Assembly: GCA_003134505.1 (NCBI GenBank)
Contig: PLBK01000052.1
Location: 1-44,190 of the forward strand
Source: Actinomycetota bacterium
Lineage (GTDB): Bacteria; Actinomycetota; Thermoleophilia; Gaiellales; Gaiellaceae
Length of the DNA stretch: 44,190 bases
Direction of reading: 5' to 3'
Shown: positions 34,243 through 42,254 of the stretch, in pieces
How the letters are laid out: every line of letters starts with the position of its first letter
Position numbering within the stretch: the first letter of the stretch is position 1
Position numbers and translations under genes: made by a program
Notes under the pieces: generated by a model
Told to the model about the DNA's origin: nothing
The model's input: the letters and a program-made list of their open reading frames with translations, nothing else
Database searches by the model: none

Positions 34243-34248
34243 ATCGTA
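34243..34248 (-). promoter_or_regulatory. -10 box of a leaderless cytochrome c transcript
   Basis: On the minus strand this reads TACGAT, six bases before GTG 34236. The plus-strand TAGTGT at 34253-34258 may be the -10 box of the divergent gene, so the two promoters are nearly back to back. Confidence 0.5.
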
Positions 34249-34271
34249 TCGAGTAGTGTCGCCCAGCTCCA

Positions 34272-34748
34272 ATGCACATCCTCGCGAGCGTCAACTCCAC
34301 CTACACGAGCATCGTTACGTCGGTGTTCTCGTCGACGATCGCCGCCAAGGTGTGGTTCGCGTCCCTCGCCTTCGCGCTCGCGATCGTGCAGGTCTCGACC
34401 GGCGCGCGGATCTTCGGGAAGCTGCAGCACGTGATCCCGATGCCGCCGCGGATCGTGGCGCCGATCCACCGCTGGTCGGGACGGCTCGCGATCCTCGCCA
34501 CGCTGCCCGTCGCGTTCCACTGCATCTTCATCCTCGGCTTCAGCACCTACAACACGCGGGTGCTCGTGCACTCGATCGTCGGCTCGTTCGTCTACGGCGT
34601 GATCGTCGTCAAGCTCCTGATGGTGCACAGCCGCAAGCACCCGGGCTGGGCGCTGCCCGTCGCCGGCGGGACCCTGTTCGCGGTCCTGGTCACGCTCTGG
34701 GCCACCTCGGCCGCCTGGTACTTCACGAACGTCCGCTTCGGCTTCTAG
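34272..34748 (+). CDS. Four-helix membrane protein, putative b-type cytochrome
   Basis: The 158-residue protein has four membrane helices near residues 25-47, 64-90, 96-118 and 126-151. Histidines sit at both ends of helix 2 (H66 in IHRWSG, H83 in FHC) and helix 3 (H100 in VLVHS, H119 in MVHS), an arrangement able to hold two b haems, one near each face of the membrane, as in cytochrome b561-type proteins. It resembles an actinobacterial family of uncharacterised membrane proteins (DUF6529, from memory). The divergent neighbour is a cytochrome c, which supports an electron-transfer role. TAGTGT at 34253 leaves only ~7 bases of leader before ATG 34272. Confidence 0.7.
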   Translation: MHILASVNSTYTSIVTSVFSSTIAAKVWFASLAFALAIVQVSTGARIFGKLQHVIPMPPRIVAPIHRWSGRLAILATLPVAFHCIFILGFSTYNTRVLVHSIVGSFVYGVIVVKLLMVHSRKHPGWALPVAGGTLFAVLVTLWATSAAWYFTNVRFGF

Positions 34749-34777
34749 CACGGGGGAAACGGCCGGTTTCCCCCGTG
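34749..34777. repeat. GGGGGAAAC hairpin, copy 3
   Basis: CACGGGGGAAAC (34749-34760) and GTTTCCCCCGTG (34766-34777) are perfect 12-base arms with a five-base loop. It begins at the first base after the stop codon of the four-helix gene and lies between convergent genes. The bases after it (GTTTCCCCCGTGAGCC) also match copy 1 read on the other strand. Confidence 0.75.
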
Positions 34778-34874
34778 AGCCTCCGGCCGAGTGAATCGGC
34801 CTGCGGCGTTCGATGCTGGCTCCCCGAGAGCGTCTACCAAGGTCGTGCCAGAGTGCTTTGAGCGCGGAGTCCGG

Positions 34875-36269
34875 TCAGGCCGCTGCGGGGCGCGACTCGC
34901 CGGCGGCGTCCGCCAGCCGCTTGTTCGCGTACATCCGCTCGTCCGCGAGGCGTTGCGCGTCGACCACCGAGGACGCGGGCGGCACGGCCGCGTAGCCGAG
35001 CGAGACCGAGGGGCGAAAGCCCTTCAGGCCGGGATGCGTGGCGACCCCGCTCTCGATCCTCTCGGCCACCTCCTTGCAGACCGCCTCGTCGGCGTTCGCC
35101 AGCAGGACCGCCAGCTCGTCTCCGCCGAGGCGAGCGACGAGATCGCCCTCGCGGACGGCACCGCGAACGATGTCGGCGACCGCCTGGAGGAGCTCGTCAC
35201 CGAAGTGGTGCCCGTGCGCGTCGTTCGCGACCTTGAGGTCGTTCACGTCGAGGACGATCACACCCGCCGGCGTGCCCAGGCTCCGCTTCCTGAGCGCCTC
35301 GTCCCACGCTCGGCGGTTCTCGAGCAGGGTGAGCGCGTCGATGCGGGCGTCGCGATCCGCGCGCTGAAGCTCGCGCTCGAGCTCGTCGACGGCGAGGGCG
35401 GTACGCACGAGCGGCTCGGCCGCGTCGGCCAGGCGGACGCCGACGGCGCGGCAGAGCGTGGTGAACCCGCGCGGCTGCAGGTCCGTGTGCAGCAGGAGCA
35501 GAACGGCGAACGGCGGCGTTCCGATCGGCAGCACGTAGTAGGACTTGATCGCCTCGACCGCGAACGGGCCGGGCAGTGGCCGAGTGGCCGAGTCCTGGAT
35601 GCACGTCGGCAGGTCGTCCGGATGCTCGAGGAGCGCGCCCAGGACCGGCGCGACGTCGCCGGGGCTGAGCATCAGCGGTGCGCGACCGCCCGCGATCGCA
35701 ACCGAGCCGGGGCCGGAGACGAAGATCACGCCGAGCTCGCACGAGAGCGCCGAAGCCGCGGTCTCGACGACGTGCTGCAAGACGTCAGGAAGGGATCGAG
35801 CCTGCGTCTGCGAGAGCGCCTGGACGGCGTGCAGCAGCTCGAGCTCGTCCGCCAGCCGCTTGGCCGGGGAGACGCGGTCGATCGCCGCCGCCGCCGCACC
35901 TGCCGCACCCGTCAGCTCGGCGTCGGAGCCGGTGAACGGGCTCGGCTCGGCGCGCCCGAAGAGCACGACGATGTCGGGGGAGAGCGGGATGAGGACGGCG
36001 AAGCGCTGATAGTAGGGCCCGACGACGCGTTCCGGCGTCGCCGACGCGCGCCGGACCGGCTCCTGCCGCTCCACGCTCTCTCTGGCCCAGTCCTCCTCGG
36101 ACAGGACGAGGTCGACGTTGCCGGCCCAGCCCTCGCCGCGGCCGACGCCTCCGACGTGCACGAACCGGTCGTCGGTCACACGGCGGAAGACGAACAGATC
36201 CACGGCACCGATCGAGGCGGTGGCAGCAGCCAGCGCCTCCTGGGCGTCGGCAGGCGGCTCGTCTCTCAC
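34875..36269 (-). CDS. GAF-domain diguanylate cyclase (GGDEF) protein
   Basis: The 464-residue protein is cytoplasmic, with two weak GAF-like sensor regions (~1-130 and ~145-295), a short coiled stretch (LERELQRADRDARIDALT) and a C-terminal GGDEF domain (~305-455). That domain has LDVNDLKVANDAHGHHFGDELL for GTP binding and LGGDELAVLL at the active site, where leucine replaces the usual phenylalanine. The inhibitory c-di-GMP site REGD lies five residues before GGDEL, as in feedback-controlled enzymes. So it probably makes c-di-GMP, though the variant site leaves some doubt. No EAL domain. GTG 36269 has no good ribosome binding site or -10 box, so the start is uncertain. Confidence 0.82.
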   Translation of the reverse strand: MRDEPPADAQEALAAATASIGAVDLFVFRRVTDDRFVHVGGVGRGEGWAGNVDLVLSEEDWARESVERQEPVRRASATPERVVGPYYQRFAVLIPLSPDIVVLFGRAEPSPFTGSDAELTGAAGAAAAAIDRVSPAKRLADELELLHAVQALSQTQARSLPDVLQHVVETAASALSCELGVIFVSGPGSVAIAGGRAPLMLSPGDVAPVLGALLEHPDDLPTCIQDSATRPLPGPFAVEAIKSYYVLPIGTPPFAVLLLLHTDLQPRGFTTLCRAVGVRLADAAEPLVRTALAVDELERELQRADRDARIDALTLLENRRAWDEALRKRSLGTPAGVIVLDVNDLKVANDAHGHHFGDELLQAVADIVRGAVREGDLVARLGGDELAVLLANADEAVCKEVAERIESGVATHPGLKGFRPSVSLGYAAVPPASSVVDAQRLADERMYANKRLADAAGESRPAAA

Positions 36270-36351
36270 AGGGTTGCTCGCGGCTCGGATGCTCGATCTC
36301 CTCCTCGAGGACTATCGGCAGGGACGGCCCGAAGTTGAACAGCAGCACGGG

Positions 36352-36357
36352 TACGAT
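36352..36357 (+). promoter_or_regulatory. -10 box of a leaderless M16 peptidase transcript
   Basis: TACGAT ends six bases before GTG 36364. No -35 box at the right distance is obvious and no Shine-Dalgarno lies between. Confidence 0.45.
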
Positions 36358-36363
36358 CGGGCG

Positions 36364-37659
36364 GTGCAGGAATACGTCCTTTCCGAGCTCGACACCGGCG
36401 AGCGGCTGATCACCGAGCGCGTCGGAAGCGTCCGCTCGGTGTCGCTCGGCTTCTGGATCGGTGCCGGCTCGCGCGACGAGACAGACTCGAAGGCCGGCGT
36501 GACGCACTTCATCGAGCACCTGCTGTTCAAGGGCACGCGCTCGTACTCGGCGCAGGAGATCGCCGAGACCTTCGACGGGCTGGGCGGCGAGCTGAACGCG
36601 GCCACCTCACGGGAGAGCACCGTCGTCTTCGCGCGCGTCCCCGATCGACATCTCGAGACGGCGCTCGACGTGATGGCGGACATGGTCTTCTCGCCGACCT
36701 TCACCGACCTCGAGACCGAGCGCGAGGTGGTGCTCGAGGAGATCGCGATGCTGGAGGACACGCCGCAGGACCTCGTCCACGACCTGCTCTCGGAGGCGAT
36801 CTTCGCCGGGGACCCGCTCGGGCGCCAGGTGATCGGGCGCGCGGACGTGATCTCGACGGTCAGCAAGCGGTCGCTCGGCACCTACCACCGCCAGATGTAC
36901 ACGGCCGGGAACGTCGTGCTCGCCGCCGCGGGCAACCTCGAGCACGACCGGCTCCTGGAGCTGCTCGAGCGCGCCTCGCACCAGCGCGTCGAGCCGCCCG
37001 AGGCGCGCACGCGCGTCCGCAAGCCGCTCGTGAAGCCGCCGCCGCCCGGAATCCGCTTCCAGCGCAAGGACACCGAGCAGTACCACGTCTGCGTCGGGGG
37101 CATCGGCATCTCGCGCACCGACCGGCGCCGCTTCGCCGCCTCGCTCCTCGACGCGATCCTCGGCGGGTCCGCGTCCTCGCGCCTGTTCCAGGAGATCCGC
37201 GAGAAGCGCGGCATGGCGTACGCCGTGTACAGCTTCGCGTCGCAGTACACGGACACCGGGCAGATCGGCGTCTACGTCGGCACGCGCGAGGAGAACCTGG
37301 AGTCGTGTCTCGAGATCGTGGCACGCGAGATCGCCGACATCGCCGCCGGCAACGTCCACGAGCGGGAGCTCACACGCGCGAAGGAAAACCTGAAGGGCCG
37401 CATCGTGCTGTCGATGGAGTCGACGTCGAACCGGATGAGCCGCCTCGGGAAGTCGCTGATCACGGACACCGAGCTGCTGTCGCTCGACCGGATCATCGCC
37501 GAGATCGACGCCGTGGAGGCGTCGGGCCTGGCCGAGCTGGCGACGCTGTTGCTGGCCCCGAGCGCCCTGTCAGCGAGCGGGATCGGGCCGAACGAGGACC
37601 GCTTCCTCACCGCCGTCGAGCAGATCCACCCCGGCCTGCCCGCCGAGGTTGCGGCGTGA
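36364..37659 (+). CDS. M16 family zinc metallopeptidase
   Basis: The 431-residue protein has the inverted zinc motif HFIEH at residues 48-52 and the third ligand region EREVVLEEIAML at 118-130. A second, inactive M16 half follows (~residues 200-431, with GGSASSRLFQEIREKRGMAYAVYSF, whose R/Y pair binds the peptide). It is the length of bacterial processing-peptidase-like enzymes (~420-440). GTG 36364 is chosen for the TACGAT six bases upstream and because the family starts near VLSELDTGERLITERV. pnp-M16-dapB is a known actinobacterial order; here a cytochrome pair and a GGDEF gene are inserted after pnp. Its stop overlaps dapB (GTGA). Confidence 0.93.
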   Translation: MQEYVLSELDTGERLITERVGSVRSVSLGFWIGAGSRDETDSKAGVTHFIEHLLFKGTRSYSAQEIAETFDGLGGELNAATSRESTVVFARVPDRHLETALDVMADMVFSPTFTDLETEREVVLEEIAMLEDTPQDLVHDLLSEAIFAGDPLGRQVIGRADVISTVSKRSLGTYHRQMYTAGNVVLAAAGNLEHDRLLELLERASHQRVEPPEARTRVRKPLVKPPPPGIRFQRKDTEQYHVCVGGIGISRTDRRRFAASLLDAILGGSASSRLFQEIREKRGMAYAVYSFASQYTDTGQIGVYVGTREENLESCLEIVAREIADIAAGNVHERELTRAKENLKGRIVLSMESTSNRMSRLGKSLITDTELLSLDRIIAEIDAVEASGLAELATLLLAPSALSASGIGPNEDRFLTAVEQIHPGLPAEVAA

Positions 37660-38285
37660 AGGTCGCCGTCTTCGGCGCCCGCGGGAAAGTGGGCGCGATC
37701 ATGGCCGCGGGTCTCGAGGAGGCCGGGCACACGGTCGTCCTGATCGACCTCGGCGACCCCGTCGCGCTCGAGGGCTGTGACGCTGCGGTCGACTTCACGC
37801 AGCCGGAGGCGGTCGAAGGCGACGTCGCCGCCTGCGTGCGCGCGAAGGTGCCGTGCGTGGTGGGGACGACCGGATTCGACCGGGCGGCCGTCGACCGGCT
37901 CGCCCAGGAGCACAACGTGCCCGTCTTCCACGCGCCGAACTTCGCCATCGGCGCAGTGCTCATGATGCGCTTCGCCGCCGAGGCGGCCAGGCACCTCCCG
38001 AAGGCGGAGATCATCGAGCTCCACCACGACACGAAGCTCGACGCCCCGTCCGGAACCGCCAAGGCAACCGCGGACGCCATGGGCGGGGACGTGCCGATCC
38101 ATTCGGTTCGGCTCCCGGGCCTGGTGGCACACCAGGAGGTGATCCTCGGCGGGCAGGGCCAGACGCTGACGATCCGGCACGACACGACCTCGCGGGACGC
38201 CTTCGTGCCCGGCGTGCTGCTGGCGCTCGAGCGCGTGCGCGACCTCCCGCCGGGACTGACGGTCGGGCTGCACGCGCTCCTCTGA
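37656..38285 (+). CDS. dapB: 4-hydroxy-tetrahydrodipicolinate reductase, compact form
   Basis: The enzyme reduces hydroxy-tetrahydrodipicolinate in lysine and diaminopimelate synthesis. It has the nucleotide-binding GARGKVGAIMA (residues ~7-17), VDFTQPEAVEG, VVGTTGF, APNFAIGAVLMM, the catalytic ELHHDTKLDAPSGTA and VRLPGLVAHQEVILG. At 209 residues it is clearly shorter than the usual 245-270: the loop after the first Rossmann strand-helix and the loop between the HH motif and the VRLPG strand are trimmed, but all catalytic residues remain. GTG 37656 overlaps the M16 stop. Confidence 0.94.
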   Translation: MKVAVFGARGKVGAIMAAGLEEAGHTVVLIDLGDPVALEGCDAAVDFTQPEAVEGDVAACVRAKVPCVVGTTGFDRAAVDRLAQEHNVPVFHAPNFAIGAVLMMRFAAEAARHLPKAEIIELHHDTKLDAPSGTAKATADAMGGDVPIHSVRLPGLVAHQEVILGGQGQTLTIRHDTTSRDAFVPGVLLALERVRDLPPGLTVGLHALL

Positions 38286-38321
38286 TCTCACACGATCGGC
38301 GCCCGGCGCGTTCAGCCGGTG

Positions 38322-38951
38322 ATGCTCACGCTCTTCGACTACGGCCCGTCCGCGAACTGCCTCAAGGTGCGGGTGCTGCTCCGGCAGCTCGGCCTCGACC
38401 ACGAGCGCGTGGAAGTCGACATCTTCGCCGGCGAGTCCAGAACCGACGCGTTCGTCGCGCTCAACCCTGCCGGGCCGACGCCCGCGCTGCTGCTCGCAGA
38501 CGGGCAGGCGATCGCAGAGTCGAACGCAATCCTGCTCTACCTGGCCGAGAGCACGCCGTTCCTTCTCGACGACCGGGTCGCGCGGGCACACGTCCACCAG
38601 TGGCTGTTCTTCGAGCAGAACCTGCTCGAGCCGAACGTGAGCACGGCGCGCTTCTGGCGGCTGACCGGGCGCGACCGGCAGCGGCCCGAGGCGTTCGAGC
38701 GGCACTTCGAAGCCGGGCTCGCGGCGCTGCGGATCCTCGATGCGTACCTGGCCGGTCGCGAGTTCCTGGTCGGCGGGCGCTACACGGTCGCCGACATCGC
38801 ACTGTACGCCTATACGCACGTAGCGCACGAGGCCGGGATCGACATGTCCGCGTACCCGGCGATCGGCCCGTGGCTCGCCCGCGTCGAGGCGACGAACGGG
38901 TTCGTAAACGACCTCAAGCCGTACCCGGCGAACGCCCGCGTCCCGTCCTGA
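38322..38951 (+). CDS. Glutathione S-transferase-like protein
   Basis: The 209-residue protein has the GST layout: an N-terminal thioredoxin-like domain with SANCLKVRVLL (residues ~10-20, catalytic Ser/Cys region), the cis-proline in GPTPALLL and the substrate-binding AESNAILLYLA, then an all-helical C-terminal domain with the N-capping VADIALYAYTHVA. Most actinobacteria use mycothiol rather than glutathione, so the thiol substrate is open. GTG 38319 would add one residue. It stands between dapB and dapA, a place often held by thyX, and is followed by a terminator hairpin. Confidence 0.85.
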   Translation: MLTLFDYGPSANCLKVRVLLRQLGLDHERVEVDIFAGESRTDAFVALNPAGPTPALLLADGQAIAESNAILLYLAESTPFLLDDRVARAHVHQWLFFEQNLLEPNVSTARFWRLTGRDRQRPEAFERHFEAGLAALRILDAYLAGREFLVGGRYTVADIALYAYTHVAHEAGIDMSAYPAIGPWLARVEATNGFVNDLKPYPANARVPS

Positions 38952-38989
38952 GCCGCACGCGCGCGCAACCACACCTCTAGCTTTCCCCG

Positions 38990-39007
38990 GGGCCTTCGGC
39001 CCCTTTG
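38990..39007 (+). terminator. Intrinsic terminator after the GST-like gene
   Basis: GGGGCC-ttc-GGCCCC followed by TTT, 38 bases after the stop. The stable tetraloop-like C-TTC-G closing favours a real terminator, though the T-run is short. Confidence 0.6.
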
Positions 39008-39112
39008 CCCCCGTCTTTGAGACTAGCGCCGAAACCGTCGCGCGTGTGAGACGCGAGTGTGCCGAATGTGTGACGGCGCAGCTCGCCCCATGCGCTCCGG
39101 CCGACTCGGGAG

Positions 39113-39118
39113 TACGAT
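39113..39118 (+). promoter_or_regulatory. -10 box of a leaderless dapA transcript
   Basis: TACGAT lies seven bases before GTG 39126. It also contains the first bases of an in-frame ATG at 39117, which would lie inside the promoter and is therefore not preferred. Confidence 0.5.
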
Positions 39119-39125
39119 GAGACGA

Positions 39126-40004
39126 GTGCTCGGAGAGGTCTTGACGGCGATTGCGACGCCGTTCCGGTCGGACGGCTCGGTCGACTTCCACCGGTTCGCG
39201 GCGCTCGCGCACCACCTCGTCGACAACGGCTCCGACGGCCTCGTCGTCGCCGGGACGACGGGCGAGGCGCCGACGCTCTCCGACGACGAGCGGCTCGAGC
39301 TCTTCCGCGTCGCGCTCGGCGCCGTGGGCGACCGCGCGACCGTCATCGCCGGGACGGGCACCTACTCGACGGCGCACTCCGTGCACCTGACCCACAAGGC
39401 GCACGAGCTCGGCGCGCACGGGTTCCTGGTCGTGACGCCGTACTACAACAAGCCGCCGCCGCGCGGCATCGTCGCGCACTTCAAGGCGATCGCAGAGGTC
39501 AGCGACCGGCCGATCGTCGTCTACAACATTCCGGCCCGGGTCGTGATCAACATCGAGCCCGAGACGATGATCGAGCTGGCCGAGATCCCGACGGTCAAGG
39601 CGGTCAAGCAGGCGAACGACGACCACCAGCAGGCGCGCCGGATCGTCGAGGAGACCGGGCTTGACCTCTACGCGGGCGACGACAACCTGATCTTCCCGTT
39701 CCTCGAGCTCGGCGGCGTCGGCGGCGTCTGCGTCCACACGCACGTCGTCGGGCCGCAGGTGAAGGAGATGATCCGGCTCTACAAGCGGGGCGACCACGTT
39801 GAGGCACGGCGGATGAACGAGGCGCTGGCGCCCGCCTACGAGCTGCTGAAGATCCAGTCGAACCCGATCGCGATCAAGGCCGCGCTCAACATCCTCGGGC
39901 ACGAGGTCGGCGGTCTCAGATTGCCGCTGGTCGAGGCGACCGAGGACGAGCAGGCGCGCGTCCGGGACTGCCTCGAGCGCCTCGGCGTCCTCGTCGCCGC
40001 GTAG
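39126..40004 (+). CDS. dapA: 4-hydroxy-tetrahydrodipicolinate synthase
   Basis: The 292-residue TIM-barrel lyase condenses pyruvate with aspartate semialdehyde, the first step to lysine and diaminopimelate. With GTG 39126 as residue 1 the protein begins VLGEVLTAIATPF and the catalytic residues fall at T44, T45, Y133, R138 and the Schiff-base lysine K161, the same numbers as in the E. coli enzyme, which supports this start over ATG 39117. GTTGEAPTL and YYNKPP are also present. It is next to rnj, the usual actinobacterial neighbour, 37 bases downstream. Confidence 0.96.
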   Translation: MLGEVLTAIATPFRSDGSVDFHRFAALAHHLVDNGSDGLVVAGTTGEAPTLSDDERLELFRVALGAVGDRATVIAGTGTYSTAHSVHLTHKAHELGAHGFLVVTPYYNKPPPRGIVAHFKAIAEVSDRPIVVYNIPARVVINIEPETMIELAEIPTVKAVKQANDDHQQARRIVEETGLDLYAGDDNLIFPFLELGGVGGVCVHTHVVGPQVKEMIRLYKRGDHVEARRMNEALAPAYELLKIQSNPIAIKAALNILGHEVGGLRLPLVEATEDEQARVRDCLERLGVLVAA

Positions 40005-40028
40005 GACGCCCGCCGGCACCCCGGCCAC

Positions 40029-40034
40029 TAGACT
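40029..40034 (+). promoter_or_regulatory. -10 box of a leaderless rnj transcript
   Basis: TAGACT lies seven bases before GTG 40042, in the 37-base gap after dapA. No ribosome binding site is seen. Confidence 0.45.
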
Positions 40035-40041
40035 CAACCGG

Positions 40042-41697
40042 GTGAACGGGATCAGGATCATTCCGCTCGGTGGGCTCGGCGAGGTCGGGAAGAACATGAC
40101 CCTCTACGAGACCGAGGGCGGTAGCGTCCTCGTCGATGCCGGGCTCGCCTTCCCGCGCGACGAGCACCTCGGCGTCGACCTCGTGCTTCCCGACTTCTCC
40201 TATCTGAAGGACCACGCAAGCGACATCAAGGCTGTCCTGCTCACCCATGCGCACGAGGACCACGTCGGATCGCTGCCGTACGTGCTCCGGGAGGTGCCCG
40301 TCCCGCGCGTCCTGGCGACGAAGCTGACGCTCGGACTCGTGCAGTCGAAGCTCGACGAGCACGGCCTGCTCGCGCGCACGAACCTGGAGGAGATCCATCC
40401 CGAGGACGGGCCGATCGACGTCGGGCCGTTCCGCGTCGACTTCGTCCGTATGGCGCACTCGGTCCCGGACAATGTCGCCTTCGTGCTCGAGGCGGCGGGA
40501 TTGCGCGTCCTGCACACGAGCGACTACAAGCTCGACCACACGCCGGTCGACGGCTTCAGGACCGACGTCGGCAAGCTCGCCGACCTCGGAAACCGCGGCG
40601 TCGACCTGATGCTCGGCGACTCGACGAACGCGGAGCGACCCGGCTTCACAGGCTCCGAGCGGCTCGTCGGCGACGCGTTCCGCCAGATCATCCCGCTCCG
40701 CAAGGGCCGCGTCCTGATCGCCACGTTCGCCTCGAACGTCCACCGGATGCAGCAGGCGATCGACGTCGCGCTCGAGGCCGACCGCAAGGCGTGCGTGGTC
40801 GGCCGCTCGATGCGCAAGAACCTCAACATCGCCCGCTCGCTCGGCTACCTGTCCGTCAACGACGAGACGCTGATCCAGCCGAAGCAGCTCGACGACTACC
40901 CGCCCGACAAGGTGCTCGTCCTCTGCACCGGCAGCCAGGGCGAGCCGATGTCGGCGCTGACCCGCATCGCCTACCGCGACCATGCGTCGGTACGCGTGGA
41001 GCGCGGCGACACCGTGATCATCTCCGCGAAGCCCGTGCCCGGGAACGAGCTGCGCGTGCACGACACGATCAACCAGCTGGCGCGCGCGGGTGCCGAGATC
41101 CTGCACCAGGAGATCGCGCCGGTGCACGTGTCCGGCCACGGGAACTCGGAGGAGATCCGCACCGTGCTCGCCCTCGTCCGCCCCAAGGGCGTCATGCCTG
41201 TGCACGGCGAATACCGGATGCAGGCCGCGCAGGCGCGGATGGCCGGGGACATCGGCGTTCCGGCCGCGTCGATCGTGCTCGCCGAGAACGGTTCGGTCGT
41301 CGAGCTGACGAAGCAGGGCGTGGCCATCGTCGACCGCGTGGATTCCGGCGTCACGTTCGTTGACGGGCTCGCGGTCGGCGACCTGAGCGACGTCGCGCTT
41401 CGCGACCGGCGGCGTCTGTCCGAGGACGGCGTGCTGATCGTCGTCGCGACGCTGACGGGCTCGAACGGCTCGCGCAGCGCCGCTCCGGAGCTGATCGCAC
41501 GCGGCTTCACCGACGCGGAAGGGCCGCTGCTCGAGGAGATGCGGGCCGAAGCCGAGGAGATCCTGGACGCCTGCCTCGCCGACGACATCGTCGAGATCAA
41601 GCTCCTCCAGGAGCATCTTCACGACGGGATCGGCCAGCTCGTCTACGACCGCACCAGGCGCCGGCCGATGATCCTGCCGATCGTGGTCGAGGTCTAG
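40042..41697 (+). CDS. rnj: Ribonuclease J
   Basis: The 551-residue metallo-beta-lactamase/beta-CASP nuclease has both 5'-3' exo- and endonuclease activity in the family. It opens with RIIPLGGLGEVGKNMTLYE, the zinc motif HAHEDH is at residues 69-74, then AHSVPDNV and the GDSTNAERPG motif, the beta-CASP part with TGSQGEPMSAL, and VHVSGHGNSEEIRTVLALVRPKGVMPVHGEYR carrying the remaining ligands. The C-terminal domain used for dimerisation is present. dapA-rnj is conserved in actinobacteria. Confidence 0.96.
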   Translation: MNGIRIIPLGGLGEVGKNMTLYETEGGSVLVDAGLAFPRDEHLGVDLVLPDFSYLKDHASDIKAVLLTHAHEDHVGSLPYVLREVPVPRVLATKLTLGLVQSKLDEHGLLARTNLEEIHPEDGPIDVGPFRVDFVRMAHSVPDNVAFVLEAAGLRVLHTSDYKLDHTPVDGFRTDVGKLADLGNRGVDLMLGDSTNAERPGFTGSERLVGDAFRQIIPLRKGRVLIATFASNVHRMQQAIDVALEADRKACVVGRSMRKNLNIARSLGYLSVNDETLIQPKQLDDYPPDKVLVLCTGSQGEPMSALTRIAYRDHASVRVERGDTVIISAKPVPGNELRVHDTINQLARAGAEILHQEIAPVHVSGHGNSEEIRTVLALVRPKGVMPVHGEYRMQAAQARMAGDIGVPAASIVLAENGSVVELTKQGVAIVDRVDSGVTFVDGLAVGDLSDVALRDRRRLSEDGVLIVVATLTGSNGSRSAAPELIARGFTDAEGPLLEEMRAEAEEILDACLADDIVEIKLLQEHLHDGIGQLVYDRTRRRPMILPIVVEV

Positions 41698-42248
41698 TGT
41701 CGACCGTCCGCACGCGCGACTGGGCCGACGTGCTCGGCGAGCTCGCGCCGCGCGAGGAGACCGGGCGACGCCTCGTCGCGCAGCTGCGGTCCTGCGAGGT
41801 TGCCGCGCTGGCGTTCTGCCGCCTGCTCGAGCGCTGGGCGCGCGGTGACGCGGATCCGTGCACGCCCGGTCGCCGCCAGGCAGCGCTGCGCCGGGCCGCC
41901 GATCGTGCCGAGACGGCGCTGACCGGGCTCGAGCGGCCGCTGTCTCGCTATCTGCTCGAGCTCGAGCCGGAGGTCGCTGAGGGCCGGTCGTGGTACGGCG
42001 GCCCCGGGGCGGCCGAGCTGCTCGAGTGGGACGGCGTGCTGCGCCGCGCGGGCGTGCGTGCGTCGGCAACGCGCGTGACGCAGGCCTACCTCGAGCTGGC
42101 CGTTCTCGTCCGCGCGCTCGAGGGCCTCGCCGATGCGGCACGCCTCGGATCGCCGCCCGACAGGGGCTCGCTCTGGGCCGGCCTCTTCGACCTGCGCGAG
42201 AACCTGCTCGGCCAGGCCACGGACGATCTCCGCGCCCTGGCCGCCTGA
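41697..42248 (+). CDS. Helical protein of unknown function
   Basis: The 183-residue protein is rich in Leu, Ala, Arg and Glu and appears all alpha-helical and cytoplasmic, with no signal peptide, cysteine cluster or known motif. The longest segments are LVAQLRSCEVAALAFCRLLE (~27-46) and VTQAYLELAVLVRALEGLAD (~127-146), either of which could pair in a helical bundle; the WYGGPGAAELLEWDGVL stretch at ~99-115 is the most distinctive. GTG 41697 overlaps the rnj stop by one base (TAGTG), so it is translated with rnj. I do not recognise the family. Confidence 0.65.
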   Translation: MSTVRTRDWADVLGELAPREETGRRLVAQLRSCEVAALAFCRLLERWARGDADPCTPGRRQAALRRAADRAETALTGLERPLSRYLLELEPEVAEGRSWYGGPGAAELLEWDGVLRRAGVRASATRVTQAYLELAVLVRALEGLADAARLGSPPDRGSLWAGLFDLRENLLGQATDDLRALAA

Positions 42249-42254
42249 CCGGCG

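Noticed and set aside
38952-39125. A lysine riboswitch before dapA
   Set aside because: The gap holds a terminator of the upstream gene and a leaderless -10 box; there is no room for a ~170-base aptamer in a transcript that starts at the GTG.
37272-42141. Two long minus-strand frames (941 and 741 codons) across M16, dapB, dapA and rnj
   Set aside because: Same reason: antisense shadows of well-defined genes with no domain-like sequence.
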